Notes: generated by a model from the letters alone, not told the origin. A stretch of DNA of 64,000 nucleotides from Cysteiniphilum litorale (GCF_003428165.1 NZ_QLIQ01000009.1:1-64000); one strand, 5' to 3'. Counted from the stretch's first letter, positions 26,053 through 35,510 are shown. Numbers and translations: made by a program.

Positions 26053-27981
26053 TCAACCTTCACCTTCAAACTGCTCATTTAATTCAAGCCAAACAAGCTC
26101 TTTTTCTTCAAGCTCGACTTGCACTTGCTGATGTGCTTTGAGTAGCTCATTTAATTGCACCTTATCCTGATAAATCGCTTCATCCTGAAGTTTAAGATCA
26201 AACGCTTCTTTTTGCGCTTGCAGCTTAGCCATTTCTTTTTCAACTTTTTTAATTTTGTCCATAAGTGGCTTTAGTTTTGCTTGTAATTGCGCGCGCAGTT
26301 GGCGTGATTCTTTCTTATTTTTTGGTGTTTCTTGCGTCTCTAATATCTCTGTTTTTTCTAAATCTTTATTATCGACAGCATTAGAAGCCACTTTTTGCTT
26401 ATCTTTCTTCTTTTGTTCAAGCACATATTGATAATAATCGGTTAAATCACCATCAAAAGTAGACACCTGCCCTTGATCAACTAACCAATACTCGTCAACC
26501 GTGCTTTCTAGTAAATAACGATCATGCGATATCAATACCAAAGCACCATCAAAAGATTGCAAAGCAAATGCCAAGGCTTCGCGCACTTCAATATCTAAAT
26601 GGTTGGTCGGCTCATCTAGAAGTAAAAAGTTAGGCTTTTGATAAACGATTAATGCCAGCGCCAAACGTGCCTTCTCACCACCTGAGAAACCACCGACTGC
26701 CGATAACGCCATTTCATTACTAAAGTTAAATCGCCCCAAAAACTTGCGTGCCTGCTCATCGGTAATTTTTGTATCCAAACGCTTCATATGCGTCAAAGCA
26801 GAGGCATTAAAATCAAGTGCATCCAATGAATGCTGGGCAAAGTAGCCAATCTTTAGATCAGGGTGTTTTTTGCTCTCCCCTTGAGATAATGCTAGATCTC
26901 CAACTAAACCTTTAACAAAGGTTGATTTCCCAGCTCCATTTTTACCCAAAAGCCCAATACGCATCTCTGGCAAAATCATGGTATTAAGATCGTTTAAAAT
27001 AACCTTATCGCCATAGCCCAACATGCCGTTTTCAAGAGTTAACAAACTACCTGTTGGCATCTTAGCATTCTCAGCAAAGCTAAAACTAAAACTTTGCTTA
27101 TCATGTACCGCTTCAATGCGCTGCATTTTTTCAAGCATTTTAACGCGCGATTGCGCTTGTTTTGCTTTGGATGCCTTGGCTTTAAAGCGATTAACAAAGC
27201 TTTCTAAATGAGCAATTTTCTGCTGTTGCTTAACATGTGCTTTTTGTTGTAACAAGCGTTTTTCATGATATTGCTTTTCAAAAGATGAATAATTACCGGT
27301 GTAACTATCAATGCCTTTATTTTCAATATATAACACACGCTCAACAACATTATCGAGAAAAATTCGATCGTGAGAAATAAGGACGATCGCACCTTGGTAA
27401 TTCTGTAAATAACGCTCAAGCCACATCACCGCATCTAAATCCAAATGGTTTGTTGGCTCATCCAGTAGCAGAATTTCGGCTTGTTGTAATAAAGCTTGCG
27501 CTAGATTCAAGCGAATACGCCAACCGCCTGATAAGGATTTAACAGGTTCATGTAACTGCTTTGGTTCAAAGCCTAAACCATCTAACAATTGAGCGGCTTG
27601 CGACTCTAGTTGATAGCCACCTAATGCTTCAAAATCAGCATGAAGTTGCGCATGCTCTTCATAAGCCTCCTCAGTGAGCGCTTGCTCCATTGCCACCGTT
27701 AATCGATGTAATTCAGCATTGCCTTGCATAACATAGCGCACAACCGAAGCCTCTAAATCATCGACTTCTTGTTTGACCGTCACAATACGCGTGCCCTTGG
27801 CAATCTCAAGTTCACCTTGATCTGCCTGTAAGCCCTGAGCTAAAAGCATAAATAACGAGGTCTTGCCAGCACCATTCGCACCGACAAGACCGATTTTTTG
27901 CTTATCATAGATTGCGAAGCTCACATCATCAAACAATGTCTTTAAGCCGCGCTGTAATGAGATATTTTGTAATGTAATCAA
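26053..27981 (-). CDS. yheS: ABC-F family ATPase, YheS-like
   Basis: ABC-F proteins are soluble tandem ATPases that act on ribosomes. The first cassette has GANGAGKTS (about 34-42), LSGGWRIRLNLAQ and LLLDEPTNHLDL. The second has GKNGAGKST, FSGGEKARLALA and LLLDEPTNHLDIE. The linker between them is basic and helical, and a C-terminal coiled coil spans about 540-642. TTG at 27981 is the likely start, since GGAG lies eight bases upstream and MITLQNISLQRG is the family N-terminus; a GTG at 28008 is less likely. The TTG overlaps the carB stop as TTGA, giving coupled translation. At 642 aa it is close to E. coli YheS. Confidence 0.92.
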   Translation of the reverse strand: MITLQNISLQRGLKTLFDDVSFAIYDKQKIGLVGANGAGKTSLFMLLAQGLQADQGELEIAKGTRIVTVKQEVDDLEASVVRYVMQGNAELHRLTVAMEQALTEEAYEEHAQLHADFEALGGYQLESQAAQLLDGLGFEPKQLHEPVKSLSGGWRIRLNLAQALLQQAEILLLDEPTNHLDLDAVMWLERYLQNYQGAIVLISHDRIFLDNVVERVLYIENKGIDSYTGNYSSFEKQYHEKRLLQQKAHVKQQQKIAHLESFVNRFKAKASKAKQAQSRVKMLEKMQRIEAVHDKQSFSFSFAENAKMPTGSLLTLENGMLGYGDKVILNDLNTMILPEMRIGLLGKNGAGKSTFVKGLVGDLALSQGESKKHPDLKIGYFAQHSLDALDFNASALTHMKRLDTKITDEQARKFLGRFNFSNEMALSAVGGFSGGEKARLALALIVYQKPNFLLLDEPTNHLDIEVREALAFALQSFDGALVLISHDRYLLESTVDEYWLVDQGQVSTFDGDLTDYYQYVLEQKKKDKQKVASNAVDNKDLEKTEILETQETPKNKKESRQLRAQLQAKLKPLMDKIKKVEKEMAKLQAQKEAFDLKLQDEAIYQDKVQLNELLKAHQQVQVELEEKELVWLELNEQFEGEG

Positions 27982-30900
27982 GCACGAGTCTCCATAAACT
28001 CTCGCCACGATTTAACGTGAATGGGCGCGTCATGCAATTCAGCCAATGAACGTAGCGTCAATTCAGCAATCTGCAAATTAGTAATCAGTGGAATATGGTG
28101 ATCAACCGCAAGACGGCGAATCTTAAAGCCATCGGATACATTATCATCACTAACATGTTGCTGGCGGCGTGGAATATTGATAATCAAATCAACACAATGA
28201 TCCGCAATTACCGTTTCAACGTTTGGCGCTTCTGATTCACTGATTTTGTGGGTTAATTTCGTTTCAATGCCTAAATCACTTAAATATTGATGTGTACCGG
28301 TTGTGGTATAAATCTCCCAGCCTTGCTCATGCAAACGCTTGATCTCAGGCATGAGTTTCACTTTTTTATCACCACCGATGGATAAAAGTATTTTCTTGCG
28401 TTTAACAAACATTTCTGTCGCCTGCCATGACTTATAAAATGCGTCTAACAAATCATAACCAATGCACCCAACCTCACCAGTCGATGACATCTCAACGTGC
28501 GCAACAGGGTTCGCACCCTTTAAGCGGTTATACGAAAACTGCGATGTTTTAACACCAACATAGTCAAGATCCAGCGTGTTATAACGCTTTTTCTTATATT
28601 TGCCGATAATCACTTCCGTCGCAATTTCAATAAAATTGTGCCCTGTGACTTTCGAGACGAACGGGAAAGATCTTGAGGCACGTAGATTACACTCGATCAC
28701 CTTAAGGTTATTATCTTTAGCGATAAATTGTATATTAAACGGTCCTGAGATATTTAATGCTTTGACAATCTTCTTGGTAATGCGCTTAGCACGACGAATC
28801 GTCTCTAAATAGAGATTTTGCGGTGGCAGTACAATTGTGGCATCACCTGAGTGAACACCTGCGTTCTCAACGTGCTCAGAAATCGCATAAATGACAATTT
28901 CACCATTCTCAGCCACGCCATCCATTTCAAGCTCTTTGGCATTATTGATAAAATCTGAAATAACCACAGGATGCTCAGGTGACACAGAGGTCGCTTCTGC
29001 TAGGTATTGTTCAAGCGCATCTTCTGAATAGATCACATTCATCGCCGCCCCTGATAGCACATACGATGGACGCACCAAAATTGGATAACCAACCTTATCT
29101 GAGAACTCTTTGGCTTTTTCCAGCGTTGTCACCGATTGCCATTCTGGTTGGTCAATGCCTAAATCATTTAACATCGTTGAGAAAATCGCACGATTCTCTG
29201 CTTTGTTAATATTCTGCGGTGAAGTGCCTAAAATCGGGTAACCTGCTCTTGCCAATGGAACAACCAAGTTATTGGCAATTTGCCCACCTACAGAAACAAC
29301 GATGCCCTTTAGGTTTTCAAAATCAGCAATATCCTGCACGCGTTCAAAGGTTAATTGCTCAAAGTACAAACGATCAGACTCATCATAATCGGTTGATACC
29401 GTTTCAGGGTTTGAATTAATAATAATTGGCGATTCACCGAGTTTCTTTAAAGTATGAGCAGTCGTCACACCACACCAGTCAAACTCCACTGATGAACCGA
29501 TACTATAAGGACCTGAGCCAATAATTAAGCTTGCCTCAATTTCAGACGGTTTCACATCATGCTCAATCCCATGATACGTCATGTATAAGTAATTCGTTTC
29601 TGCTTCAAACTCGCCTGCTAAAGTATCGATTTGTTTAACATACGGCACAATACCTTGTGAGATACGCCAAGCACGTAAAGCCTGTACATCCATCTCACGG
29701 AAACGTGCAATGGACTTATCAGAAAATCCGAGCTTTTTGGCTTCTTTTAATAGCTCTTTAGTTAATGGGTTGTTTAAATTCTTTAAGCGGTTTTCCATCT
29801 CGGCAATCGTATGCATATGGTTTAAGAACCACTTATCAATTTTTGATAACTGATAGGCTTTCTCAATATCACCACCTTGCACAAAAAAACGATGCAGCGC
29901 GAAGATCCTGCGATCAGTCGCGCGCTCAATCTCAAGCTCAAGATCTGGAATATCAAAAGGATAGTCCGATAAATCTGCCGCACCAATATTGAGCATGCCA
30001 ACGGCCTTTTGTAAGCCTTCAGGGAATGATCGACCAATCGCCATCACCTCACCTACTGACTTCATCTCAGTACCGATAAAGCGCTCGGCTTTTTTAAGCT
30101 TATGCGTATCCCAACGCGGGATCTTAACCACGATATAATCAAGGGCTGGCTCAAAATAGGCACAGGTTTTCTTAGTTACCGCATTTTGTAATTCATGCAG
30201 GTTATAACCTAAAATCAATTTCGCTGCGATAAAAGCTAGTGGATAGCCTGTGGCTTTTGACGCTAAGGCTGATGAACGTGACAGACGTGGATTGATTTCA
30301 ATCACACGATAATCTGAAGTCTCAAGATTAAATGCATATTGAATATTACACTCACCGATAATCTCAAAGTGATTAGCCACATCAATCGCAATCTTACGTA
30401 AGCGATGATACTCTTCATTGTTAAGGGATTGCGATGGTGAAACAACGATACTTTCACCGGTATGGATCCCCATTGGATCAAAGTTCTCCATGTTGCACAC
30501 GGTGAGCACATTGCCTGCCATATCGCGCACAATCTCGTATTCAAACTCATTCCAGCCTAACAAACACTCTTCAATCAATACTTGTGAGGTGGCATTTAAT
30601 ACTTCAGTAACTCGATGCTTAAGCTCGCTTTCCGTTCTAACAATCCCCGAGCCCAAGCCACCTAATGAGAAACCTGAGCGCATCATTAATGGAAAGCCTA
30701 TTTCCTTAGCCGCAATAATGGCATCTTTTAATGTTGTCGCGACAACGCTCTTGGCAGTTTTAACATTAATCTCATCTAACTTATCTTTAAAAAGCCCACG
30801 ATCTTCAGCTTCTTTGATCGTTTGCACTGAACTGCCTAGCACTTTGACATTATGCAGTGCTAAAATACCCTTTTCTTCGAGTTTAAGACCCAAGTTTAAT

Positions 30901-31196
30901 GCCGTTTGCCCACCAAAGCTTAGCATGATCGCATCAGGCTTTTCTTTCTCAATAATTTTGGTTACGTGTGCTAAGTCTAGAGGTTCAAAATAGACCTCAT
31001 CCGCCATACCAGGATCGGTTTGAATGGTTGCAATATTGGGATTAACCAAGATGACTTTGATACCTTCTTCTTTTAATGCCTTGATGGCTTGCGATCCGGA
31101 ATAATCAAACTCACCTGCTTGTGAGATGCGGATTCCGCCAGAACCTAATAGTAAAACTTTTTGAATATGCTTGAATTGCTCGCGATGATTAATCAT
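27978..31196 (-). CDS. carB: carbamoyl phosphate synthase large subunit
   Basis: CarB makes carbamoyl phosphate from bicarbonate, ammonia and two ATP for arginine and pyrimidine synthesis. At 1072 aa it has two ATP-grasp halves and a C-terminal MGS-like regulatory domain. The N-terminus reads LLLGSGGIRISQAGEFDYSG, and TYHGIEHDV and IGSSVEFDWCGV are in the second half. These match the Bacteroidetes and eukaryotic CPS type more than E. coli CarB (ILGAGPIVIGQACEFDYSG), judged from memory. carA is not adjacent, which is unusual because carAB normally form an operon. ATG at 31196 has only a weak ribosome binding site. Confidence 0.96.
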   Translation of the reverse strand: MINHREQFKHIQKVLLLGSGGIRISQAGEFDYSGSQAIKALKEEGIKVILVNPNIATIQTDPGMADEVYFEPLDLAHVTKIIEKEKPDAIMLSFGGQTALNLGLKLEEKGILALHNVKVLGSSVQTIKEAEDRGLFKDKLDEINVKTAKSVVATTLKDAIIAAKEIGFPLMMRSGFSLGGLGSGIVRTESELKHRVTEVLNATSQVLIEECLLGWNEFEYEIVRDMAGNVLTVCNMENFDPMGIHTGESIVVSPSQSLNNEEYHRLRKIAIDVANHFEIIGECNIQYAFNLETSDYRVIEINPRLSRSSALASKATGYPLAFIAAKLILGYNLHELQNAVTKKTCAYFEPALDYIVVKIPRWDTHKLKKAERFIGTEMKSVGEVMAIGRSFPEGLQKAVGMLNIGAADLSDYPFDIPDLELEIERATDRRIFALHRFFVQGGDIEKAYQLSKIDKWFLNHMHTIAEMENRLKNLNNPLTKELLKEAKKLGFSDKSIARFREMDVQALRAWRISQGIVPYVKQIDTLAGEFEAETNYLYMTYHGIEHDVKPSEIEASLIIGSGPYSIGSSVEFDWCGVTTAHTLKKLGESPIIINSNPETVSTDYDESDRLYFEQLTFERVQDIADFENLKGIVVSVGGQIANNLVVPLARAGYPILGTSPQNINKAENRAIFSTMLNDLGIDQPEWQSVTTLEKAKEFSDKVGYPILVRPSYVLSGAAMNVIYSEDALEQYLAEATSVSPEHPVVISDFINNAKELEMDGVAENGEIVIYAISEHVENAGVHSGDATIVLPPQNLYLETIRRAKRITKKIVKALNISGPFNIQFIAKDNNLKVIECNLRASRSFPFVSKVTGHNFIEIATEVIIGKYKKKRYNTLDLDYVGVKTSQFSYNRLKGANPVAHVEMSSTGEVGCIGYDLLDAFYKSWQATEMFVKRKKILLSIGGDKKVKLMPEIKRLHEQGWEIYTTTGTHQYLSDLGIETKLTHKISESEAPNVETVIADHCVDLIINIPRRQQHVSDDNVSDGFKIRRLAVDHHIPLITNLQIAELTLRSLAELHDAPIHVKSWREFMETRA

Positions 31197-31360
31197 TGAA
31201 ATTTCACGTTGTCCGAGGTTACCTTATTCTAAAGAAATTTTTGTGAAAGGCAATTGGCGATTTTTATTTTAATGCTCATCATAAATTACTTTTACAAGCA
31301 CATACCGCTTTAAAAACTAAAATTTGCTATGGCAATCTATCCGTGACATTTAGTTACTTA

Positions 31361-31391
31361 AAAAACAAAAAAGCCGCAAAATCTGCGGCTT
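31361..31391 (-). terminator. rho-independent terminator after rplI
   Basis: On the minus strand, AAGCCGCA (31391-31384) and TGCGGCTT (31378-31371) form an 8-bp stem with a five-base loop, followed by TTTTGTTTTT. It ends the rpsF-rpsR-rplI transcript and isolates carB from it. Confidence 0.85.
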
Positions 31392-31423
31392 AAGTGTAAT
31401 AGTGGTTAGTGAATAATTAGGAA

Positions 31424-31870
31424 TTATTCAGCAATAACAACCAATTTGATATCAGCATCAACATCTGAGTGTAAGTGAACTGATAGCTCGTACTCACCCA
31501 ATGAACGGATGATACCTTCTGGCATGCGTACGTGACGTTTTTCAACTTCAACACCAGCAGCAGCAATAACATCAGCAACTTCTTTAGTCCCAACAGAACC
31601 AAATAGTTTACCACCATCACCAGCAGCTGCTTTGATTGTGAATACTTGACCTGAGATTTTCTCAGCTTTCGCTTTAGCCGTTGTTAAACGCTCAGCTTCT
31701 AATTTTTGTAATTCTGCTTTTTGCTTTTCAAAAGCAGCAATGTTTGCTTCAGTTGCTTGAACTGCTTTGCCATAAGGCACTAAGTAGTTACGCGCATAAC
31801 CTGGCTTCACATTTACAACACTACCTAGCGTGCCTAGGTTTTCTACTTTTTCTTTTAAAATAACTTGCAT
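31424..31870 (-). CDS. rplI: 50S ribosomal protein L9
   Basis: L9 binds 23S rRNA domain V and affects reading-frame maintenance. [19 protein letters not shown] followed by [16 protein letters not shown] is the family signature at the N-terminus; the elongated helix (about 45-75) and C-terminal domain follow. ATG at 31870 with GAGG nine bases upstream gives 148 aa; an upstream in-frame TTG at 31876 is rejected. It closes the rpsF-rpsR-rplI operon and is followed by a clear terminator. Confidence 0.97.
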   Translation of the reverse strand: MQVILKEKVENLGTLGSVVNVKPGYARNYLVPYGKAVQATEANIAAFEKQKAELQKLEAERLTTAKAKAEKISGQVFTIKAAAGDGGKLFGSVGTKEVADVIAAAGVEVEKRHVRMPEGIIRSLGEYELSVHLHSDVDADIKLVVIAE

Positions 31871-31895
31871 TGTCAAAGACCTCTAAACTTAAAGA

Positions 31896-32123
31896 TTAGT
31901 TAAAGTGACGATCACAGTAAGGGATCAACGCTAAAAATCTTGCTCTTTTGATTGCATTAGCAAGTTGACGTTGATACTTAGTCGATGTACCTGTGATTCG
32001 ACTTGGAACGATTTTGCCAGTTTCAGTGACATAACCTTTCAATGTATTTAAATCTTTGTAGTCGATCTCTTTAACGCCTTCAACGGTAAAACGACATACT
32101 TTACGACGACGATTTGGACGCAT
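31896..32123 (-). CDS. rpsR: 30S ribosomal protein S18
   Basis: S18 is a small-subunit protein that pairs with S6. The 75-aa product has [20 protein letters not shown] followed by [17 protein letters not shown] and ends with an Arg-rich tail, exactly as the family. It lies 11 bases after rpsF and 25 before rplI. No priB gene lies between rpsF and rpsR, unlike in E. coli. Confidence 0.98.
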   Translation of the reverse strand: MRPNRRRKVCRFTVEGVKEIDYKDLNTLKGYVTETGKIVPSRITGTSTKYQRQLANAIKRARFLALIPYCDRHFN

Positions 32124-32134
32124 CTTTTATCTCC

Positions 32135-32494
32135 TTACTCAGCAGCTTCGCTTGTTTCTTTAACTTCTTTTTTCTCATCTTTTGCCATCATGATTGACGG
32201 CTCAGTGATCGCTTCGTTTTGGTTAAGCACTAAACGACGTAGAATCGCATCATTGTATCTGAATGATTCATTTAACTCGTTCAACGCTTCGGTATCACAC
32301 TCGATATTCATCAAAATGTAATGAGCCTTGTGAAGCTTAGCGATTGGATAAGCAAGTTGACGACGTCCCCAGTCTTCTAAACGGTGAATTTTACCGCCTC
32401 TAGACTCAACGATTTCACGGTATTTTTGCAACATGTTTGGTAACTGATCGCTTTGATCAGGGTGAACCATGAACACGATTTCATAATGTTTCAT
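32135..32494 (-). CDS. rpsF: 30S ribosomal protein S6
   Basis: S6 binds the central domain of 16S rRNA together with S18. [15 protein letters not shown] at the N-terminus and the [15 protein letters not shown] segment near residues 37-51 identify it. The 119-aa length includes a charged C-terminal tail ([15 protein letters not shown]) of the kind that is variable and often glutamylated in this family. The start is preceded by AAAGGAG. First gene of the operon. Confidence 0.98.
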   Translation of the reverse strand: MKHYEIVFMVHPDQSDQLPNMLQKYREIVESRGGKIHRLEDWGRRQLAYPIAKLHKAHYILMNIECDTEALNELNESFRYNDAILRRLVLNQNEAITEPSIMMAKDEKKEVKETSEAAE

Positions 32495-32630
32495 AATTTT
32501 ACTCCTTTCGGTTTATCGTATCTACTCTCGATAAGCTATTGCACACCTTGAATATAAGGGCAACAGCAAAGAGCCGCGCTATTGTCACAGATAGCAGCTT
32601 AAAACTCAAGCACTATTATGTGACACAAAC

Positions 32631-32654
32631 AAAAAAGGCTCCCATTTGGAAGCC
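32631..32654 (-). terminator. terminator after tRNA-Val
   Basis: On the minus strand, GGCTTCC-AAAT-GGGAGCC forms a GC-rich hairpin (32654-32637) followed by six T residues. It lies 12 bases after the tRNA 3' end. Confidence 0.85.
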
Positions 32655-32665
32655 TTTTAAATCTC

Positions 32666-32741
32666 TGGTGGGTGCTGAGGGGTTCGAACCCCCGACCCTC
32701 GCCTTGTAAGGGCGATGCTCTCCCAGCTGAGCTAAGCACCC
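32666..32741 (-). tRNA. valT: tRNA-Val (UAC anticodon)
   Basis: The 76-base cloverleaf begins GGGTGCTTAGCTCAG and has the anticodon loop CTTACAA, which gives anticodon TAC for valine. GGTTCGAACC forms the T arm, and the 3' end is ACCCACCA with CCA encoded. The acceptor stem GGGTGCT pairs with AGCACCC. It is a single-gene unit with its own promoter and terminator. The gene symbol is by analogy only. Confidence 0.97.
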
Positions 32742-32755
32742 GAGAACGAGATGAG

Positions 32756-32783
32756 ATTATAGGGTTAAAAAAATCAAAGTCAA
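32756..32783 (-). promoter_or_regulatory. predicted tRNA-Val promoter
   Basis: TTGACT (32783-32778) and a perfect TATAAT (32761-32756) are 16 bases apart on the minus strand. Transcription would start a few bases before the mature tRNA 5' end at 32741. Confidence 0.75.
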
Positions 32784-32820
32784 CGCCTAAAATCAATATT
32801 TTTTGTTTTTGTTAATCTTT

Positions 32821-33033
32821 TTAATATTCCTGTTCAGCACGGATTTCTACTTTGTTTATTTTGCCATCAGCAATCTCACGCAAAGCAACAACCGTTGTCT
32901 TATCATTATCCCAGTCGACACGTGGCTCTTGACCACTTAGACTTAGGAAGCGTGCTCTTTTTGATGCTAAAACTATTAACTCAAAACGACTATCGATTTT
33001 CTCTAAACAATCTTCAACTGTTACACGTGCCAT
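32821..33033 (-). CDS. rpoZ: RNA polymerase omega subunit
   Basis: Omega helps beta-prime fold and join the polymerase. [20 protein letters not shown] followed by [10 protein letters not shown] is the family signature, with the VALREIA helix near residue 49. At 70 aa it is slightly shorter than the E. coli protein. Unlike E. coli, where spoT follows rpoZ, here a tRNA gene follows, so no (p)ppGpp synthetase is linked. It has its own promoter between it and sodB. Confidence 0.97.
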   Translation of the reverse strand: MARVTVEDCLEKIDSRFELIVLASKRARFLSLSGQEPRVDWDNDKTTVVALREIADGKINKVEIRAEQEY

Positions 33034-33063
33034 ACATATTCTCCAAAGTTCAAAAGCCGGTCA

Positions 33064-33092
33064 ATTCTATAGAAGTTTTATGATTTTGCCAA
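33064..33092 (-). promoter_or_regulatory. predicted rpoZ promoter
   Basis: TTGGCA (33092-33087) and TAGAAT (33069-33064) are 17 bases apart on the minus strand, about 30 bases ahead of the rpoZ start codon. Confidence 0.6.
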
Positions 33093-33147
33093 GTATTACA
33101 AAATTGAATAACGTTATCGAATTGACTCAGGTTAAAGTTACTGCTAC

Positions 33148-33735
33148 CTACTTTGCAAATTGCTTAGCAACAAAGTCCCAATTAATGATATTCCAGAATT
33201 CTTCAACATATTTTGGACGCGCATTACGATAATCAATATAGTAAGCATGCTCCCATACATCGCAAGTTAAAAGTGGCGTGTGACCTTCAGTTAATGGGCA
33301 TGCCGCATTACTGGTACTTACTAGCTCAAGCTCACCTTGTTTAGTTTTCACAAGCCACGCCCAGCCAGAACCAAAAGTAGTTACCGCTGTTTTGCTAAAT
33401 GCTTCTTTGAAGGCATCAAAGCTGCCAAACTTTTTCTCAATCGCTTGCAATAAAGCGCCTTCTGGTTTTGCTTTAGCATTTGGCGTTAAGCAATTCCAAT
33501 AAAACGTGTGATTCCAGATTTGTGCGGCATTATTAAACACACCACCTTTTGAGGTTAAAATCACATCTTCTAATGACTTACCGGCAAAAGATTTAAACTC
33601 ATCTGTTTTTAATAAGTTATTTAAGTTAGTAACATACGCCTGATGATGCTTGCCATAATGATACTCGATTGTCTCCTCAGAGATCACGGGTGCCAAAGCA
33701 TTTTTAGGGTATGGTAACGATGGTAATTCAAACAT
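33148..33735 (-). CDS. sodB: superoxide dismutase (Fe/Mn family)
   Basis: SodB converts superoxide to oxygen and peroxide in the cytosol. [20 protein letters not shown] followed by [12 protein letters not shown] opens the protein and gives the first metal His residues. [19 protein letters not shown] near 160 provides the remaining Asp and His ligands. GSGWAWLV and [17 protein letters not shown] resemble iron enzymes, though metal use cannot be proven by motif. ATG at 33735 has AAGGAG six bases upstream and gives 195 aa; the open frame extends further without a signal. It is divergent from grxD. Confidence 0.95.
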   Translation of the reverse strand: MFELPSLPYPKNALAPVISEETIEYHYGKHHQAYVTNLNNLLKTDEFKSFAGKSLEDVILTSKGGVFNNAAQIWNHTFYWNCLTPNAKAKPEGALLQAIEKKFGSFDAFKEAFSKTAVTTFGSGWAWLVKTKQGELELVSTSNAACPLTEGHTPLLTCDVWEHAYYIDYRNARPKYVEEFWNIINWDFVAKQFAK

Positions 33736-33752
33736 TTCTTGCTCCTTGTTGG

Positions 33753-33782
33753 TTGACCAAAATTTAGAAACTGATATATGAT
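33753..33782 (+). promoter_or_regulatory. predicted grxD promoter
   Basis: TTGACC (33753-33758) and TATGAT (33777-33782) are 18 bases apart. The predicted leader to the grxD ATG is about 55 bases. It interleaves with the divergent sodB promoter. Confidence 0.5.
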
Positions 33783-33790
33783 GTACGCGC

Positions 33791-33819
33791 AATATAATAC
33801 TAATCCTGTATCTTTTCAA
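33791..33819 (-). promoter_or_regulatory. predicted sodB promoter
   Basis: TTGAAA (33819-33814) and TATATT (33796-33791) are 17 bases apart on the minus strand; each matches consensus at five of six positions. Confidence 0.65.
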
Positions 33820-33845
33820 GTTTAGACAATAATAAGGAAACAATA

Positions 33846-34184
33846 ATGCATACAAATCATAACTTTGATGAAGAAAAAGTAATCGAAACAATAAAATCAC
33901 AAATTGCAGAAAACAGTATTCTACTTTACATGAAAGGCACACCTAAAATGCCACAATGCGGTTTCTCAGCGCACACTGTTGCCGCCCTTCAAGCCTGTGG
34001 CAAGCCATTTGCCTTTGTTAACATCCTAGAGAACCCTGAAATTCGGGCAACATTACCAAAATATGCTAACTGGCCAACATTCCCACAGCTTTATGTTAAT
34101 GGTGAACTCATTGGCGGATGCGATATTGTTCTTGAATTACATGAAAACGGTGAGCTTCAAGAAATTATTGATCAAGCTAAATAG
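33846..34184 (+). CDS. grxD: monothiol glutaredoxin (Grx4 type)
   Basis: Grx4-type proteins carry and transfer iron-sulfur clusters. The CGFS active site appears in [14 protein letters not shown] near residues 37-50, preceded by LLYMKGTPK, and [19 protein letters not shown] near 77-95 is the glutathione-binding segment. The 112-aa single-domain length is typical. ATG at 33846 follows AAGGAA. It is divergent from sodB, and both genes relate to iron and oxidative stress. Confidence 0.97.
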   Translation: MHTNHNFDEEKVIETIKSQIAENSILLYMKGTPKMPQCGFSAHTVAALQACGKPFAFVNILENPEIRATLPKYANWPTFPQLYVNGELIGGCDIVLELHENGELQEIIDQAK

Positions 34185-34185
34185 T

Positions 34186-34214
34186 TTGACAGCACATTTT
34201 GTTAGCGTTAGCAT
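34186..34214 (+). promoter_or_regulatory. predicted metK promoter
   Basis: A perfect TTGACA (34186-34191) and TAGCAT (34209-34214) are 17 bases apart, starting two bases after the grxD stop. It predicts a metK leader of about 130 bases. Confidence 0.55.
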
Positions 34215-34232
34215 AACTAACTGTCATTACAC

Positions 34233-34320
34233 TGTCGCTGATTTAAAAACAACTTGCGGGCGACATAAAACAACACCGCTAAAGCGTTTCTATAGATTTT
34301 TCCTCTAGAAGCCTTTTAGC
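34233..34320 (+). promoter_or_regulatory. structured leader of metK (two stem-loops)
   Basis: Stem 1 pairs TGTCGC (34233-34238) with GCGACA (34260-34265). Stem 2 is a 15-position helix with one mismatch, between GCTAAAGCGTTTCTA (from 34278) and TAGAAGCCTTTTAGC (ending 34320). No T run follows either, so a plain terminator is unlikely. I do not see the conserved core of a SAM riboswitch class that I know. The structures end about 20 bases ahead of the AAAAGGA ribosome binding site. Confidence 0.5.
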
Positions 34321-34352
34321 TTGTACAAAACAAACATAAAAGGAAACCTCTC

Positions 34353-35510
34353 ATGGCAAATAATTTTTTATTTACCTCTGAATCCGTATCTGAAGGGCAT
34401 CCGGATAAAATTGCCGATCAAATCTCTGATGCAGTTTTAGATGCTATTTTAATTCAAGATAAAAACGCACGTGTTGCTTGCGAGACACTGGTTAAAACGG
34501 GCATGGCACTTGTTGCTGGTGAGATTACCACCTCAGCATGGGTTGATATCGAAGAAATCGTCAGAAACGTTGTTATTGATATTGGTTATGATAAAGATGA
34601 TTTGGGTTTTGATGGTAACTGCTGCGCGGTTATTAATGCCATTGGTAAACAATCACCTGAGATTGCGCAAGGCGTTGATCGCTCTAATCCATTAGATCAA
34701 GGCGCTGGAGATCAAGGGTTAATGTTTGGCTTTGCCACCAATGAAACCCCAACACTGATGCCCGCTGCCATTTACTACTCACATAAACTCATGCAGCGCC
34801 AAGCATTCTTGCGCAAGAATAAAACGCTTTCATGGTTACGCCCTGACGCTAAATCTCAAGTAACACTGCGCTATGTCAATGGCAAGCCTGTTGCCGTTGA
34901 TACCGTTGTTATCTCAACACAGCATGCTCCTGAGATTCGACAAAATGTAATCAAAGAGGCAGTCATTGAAGAAATTATTTTACCGGTATTGCCTAAAGAA
35001 TGGATAACAGACAAAACTAAATACTTTGTTAACCCGACAGGTAAATTCGTTATTGGTGGTCCTGTTGGTGATTGCGGTTTAACGGGACGCAAGATTATCG
35101 TTGATACCTATGGCGGAGCAGCACATCACGGCGGTGGCGCATTCTCCGGCAAAGATCCATCCAAGGTTGATCGCTCAGCTGCCTATATGGGTCGCTATAT
35201 TGCTAAAAATATCGTCGCTAGTGGCTTAGCGGACAAATGCGAAATTCAAGTGTCTTACGCCATTGGTGTCGCTAATCCCACATCGATTATGGTTAATACC
35301 TTTGGTACAGGCAAATTAGATGATCATATTATTGAGAAGCTTGTTCTTGAGCATTTTGATTTACGCCCTTATGCCATCACGCATCAGCTTGATTTACTAC
35401 GCCCTATTTATCAAAAAACGGCTGCCTATGGTCATTTTGGTCGCGAAGATGCTGATTTTACTTGGGAGAAAACCGATAAAGCAGCCATTTTGGCGCAAGC
35501 TTTGAATTAA
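34353..35510 (+). CDS. metK: S-adenosylmethionine synthetase
   Basis: MetK makes S-adenosylmethionine from methionine and [23 protein letters not shown] near residues 8-27 is the N-terminal signature with the catalytic His. [10 protein letters not shown] near 118 holds the methionine-binding loop, and [16 protein letters not shown] near 257-272 the phosphate-binding loop. The 385-aa length is normal. ATG at 34353 follows AAAGGAAACC. A structured leader and a good promoter precede it, so it is probably not dependent on grxD transcription. Confidence 0.98.
   Translation: MANNFLFTSESVSEGHPDKIADQISDAVLDAILIQDKNARVACETLVKTGMALVAGEITTSAWVDIEEIVRNVVIDIGYDKDDLGFDGNCCAVINAIGKQSPEIAQGVDRSNPLDQGAGDQGLMFGFATNETPTLMPAAIYYSHKLMQRQAFLRKNKTLSWLRPDAKSQVTLRYVNGKPVAVDTVVISTQHAPEIRQNVIKEAVIEEIILPVLPKEWITDKTKYFVNPTGKFVIGGPVGDCGLTGRKIIVDTYGGAAHHGGGAFSGKDPSKVDRSAAYMGRYIAKNIVASGLADKCEIQVSYAIGVANPTSIMVNTFGTGKLDDHIIEKLVLEHFDLRPYAITHQLDLLRPIYQKTAAYGHFGREDADFTWEKTDKAAILAQALN

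Noticed and set aside
30418-30993. 191-codon plus-strand frame opposite carB
   Set aside because: It is antisense to conserved carB coding sequence, with no promoter or ribosome binding site evidence; a shadow frame.
32599-32796. A 65-codon minus-strand frame with a Ser/Arg-rich sequence
   Set aside because: It reads straight through the tRNA-Val gene and its terminator; the peptide is the usual spurious translation of a tRNA.
33736-33942. 69-residue N-terminal extension of SodB
   Set aside because: It crosses the divergent promoter region and the start of grxD; ATG at 33735 has a strong AAGGAG and gives family length.
34231-34352. The metK leader as a known SAM riboswitch
   Set aside because: None of the conserved cores of SAM riboswitch classes that I know are visible, so it is reported only as an unassigned structured leader.
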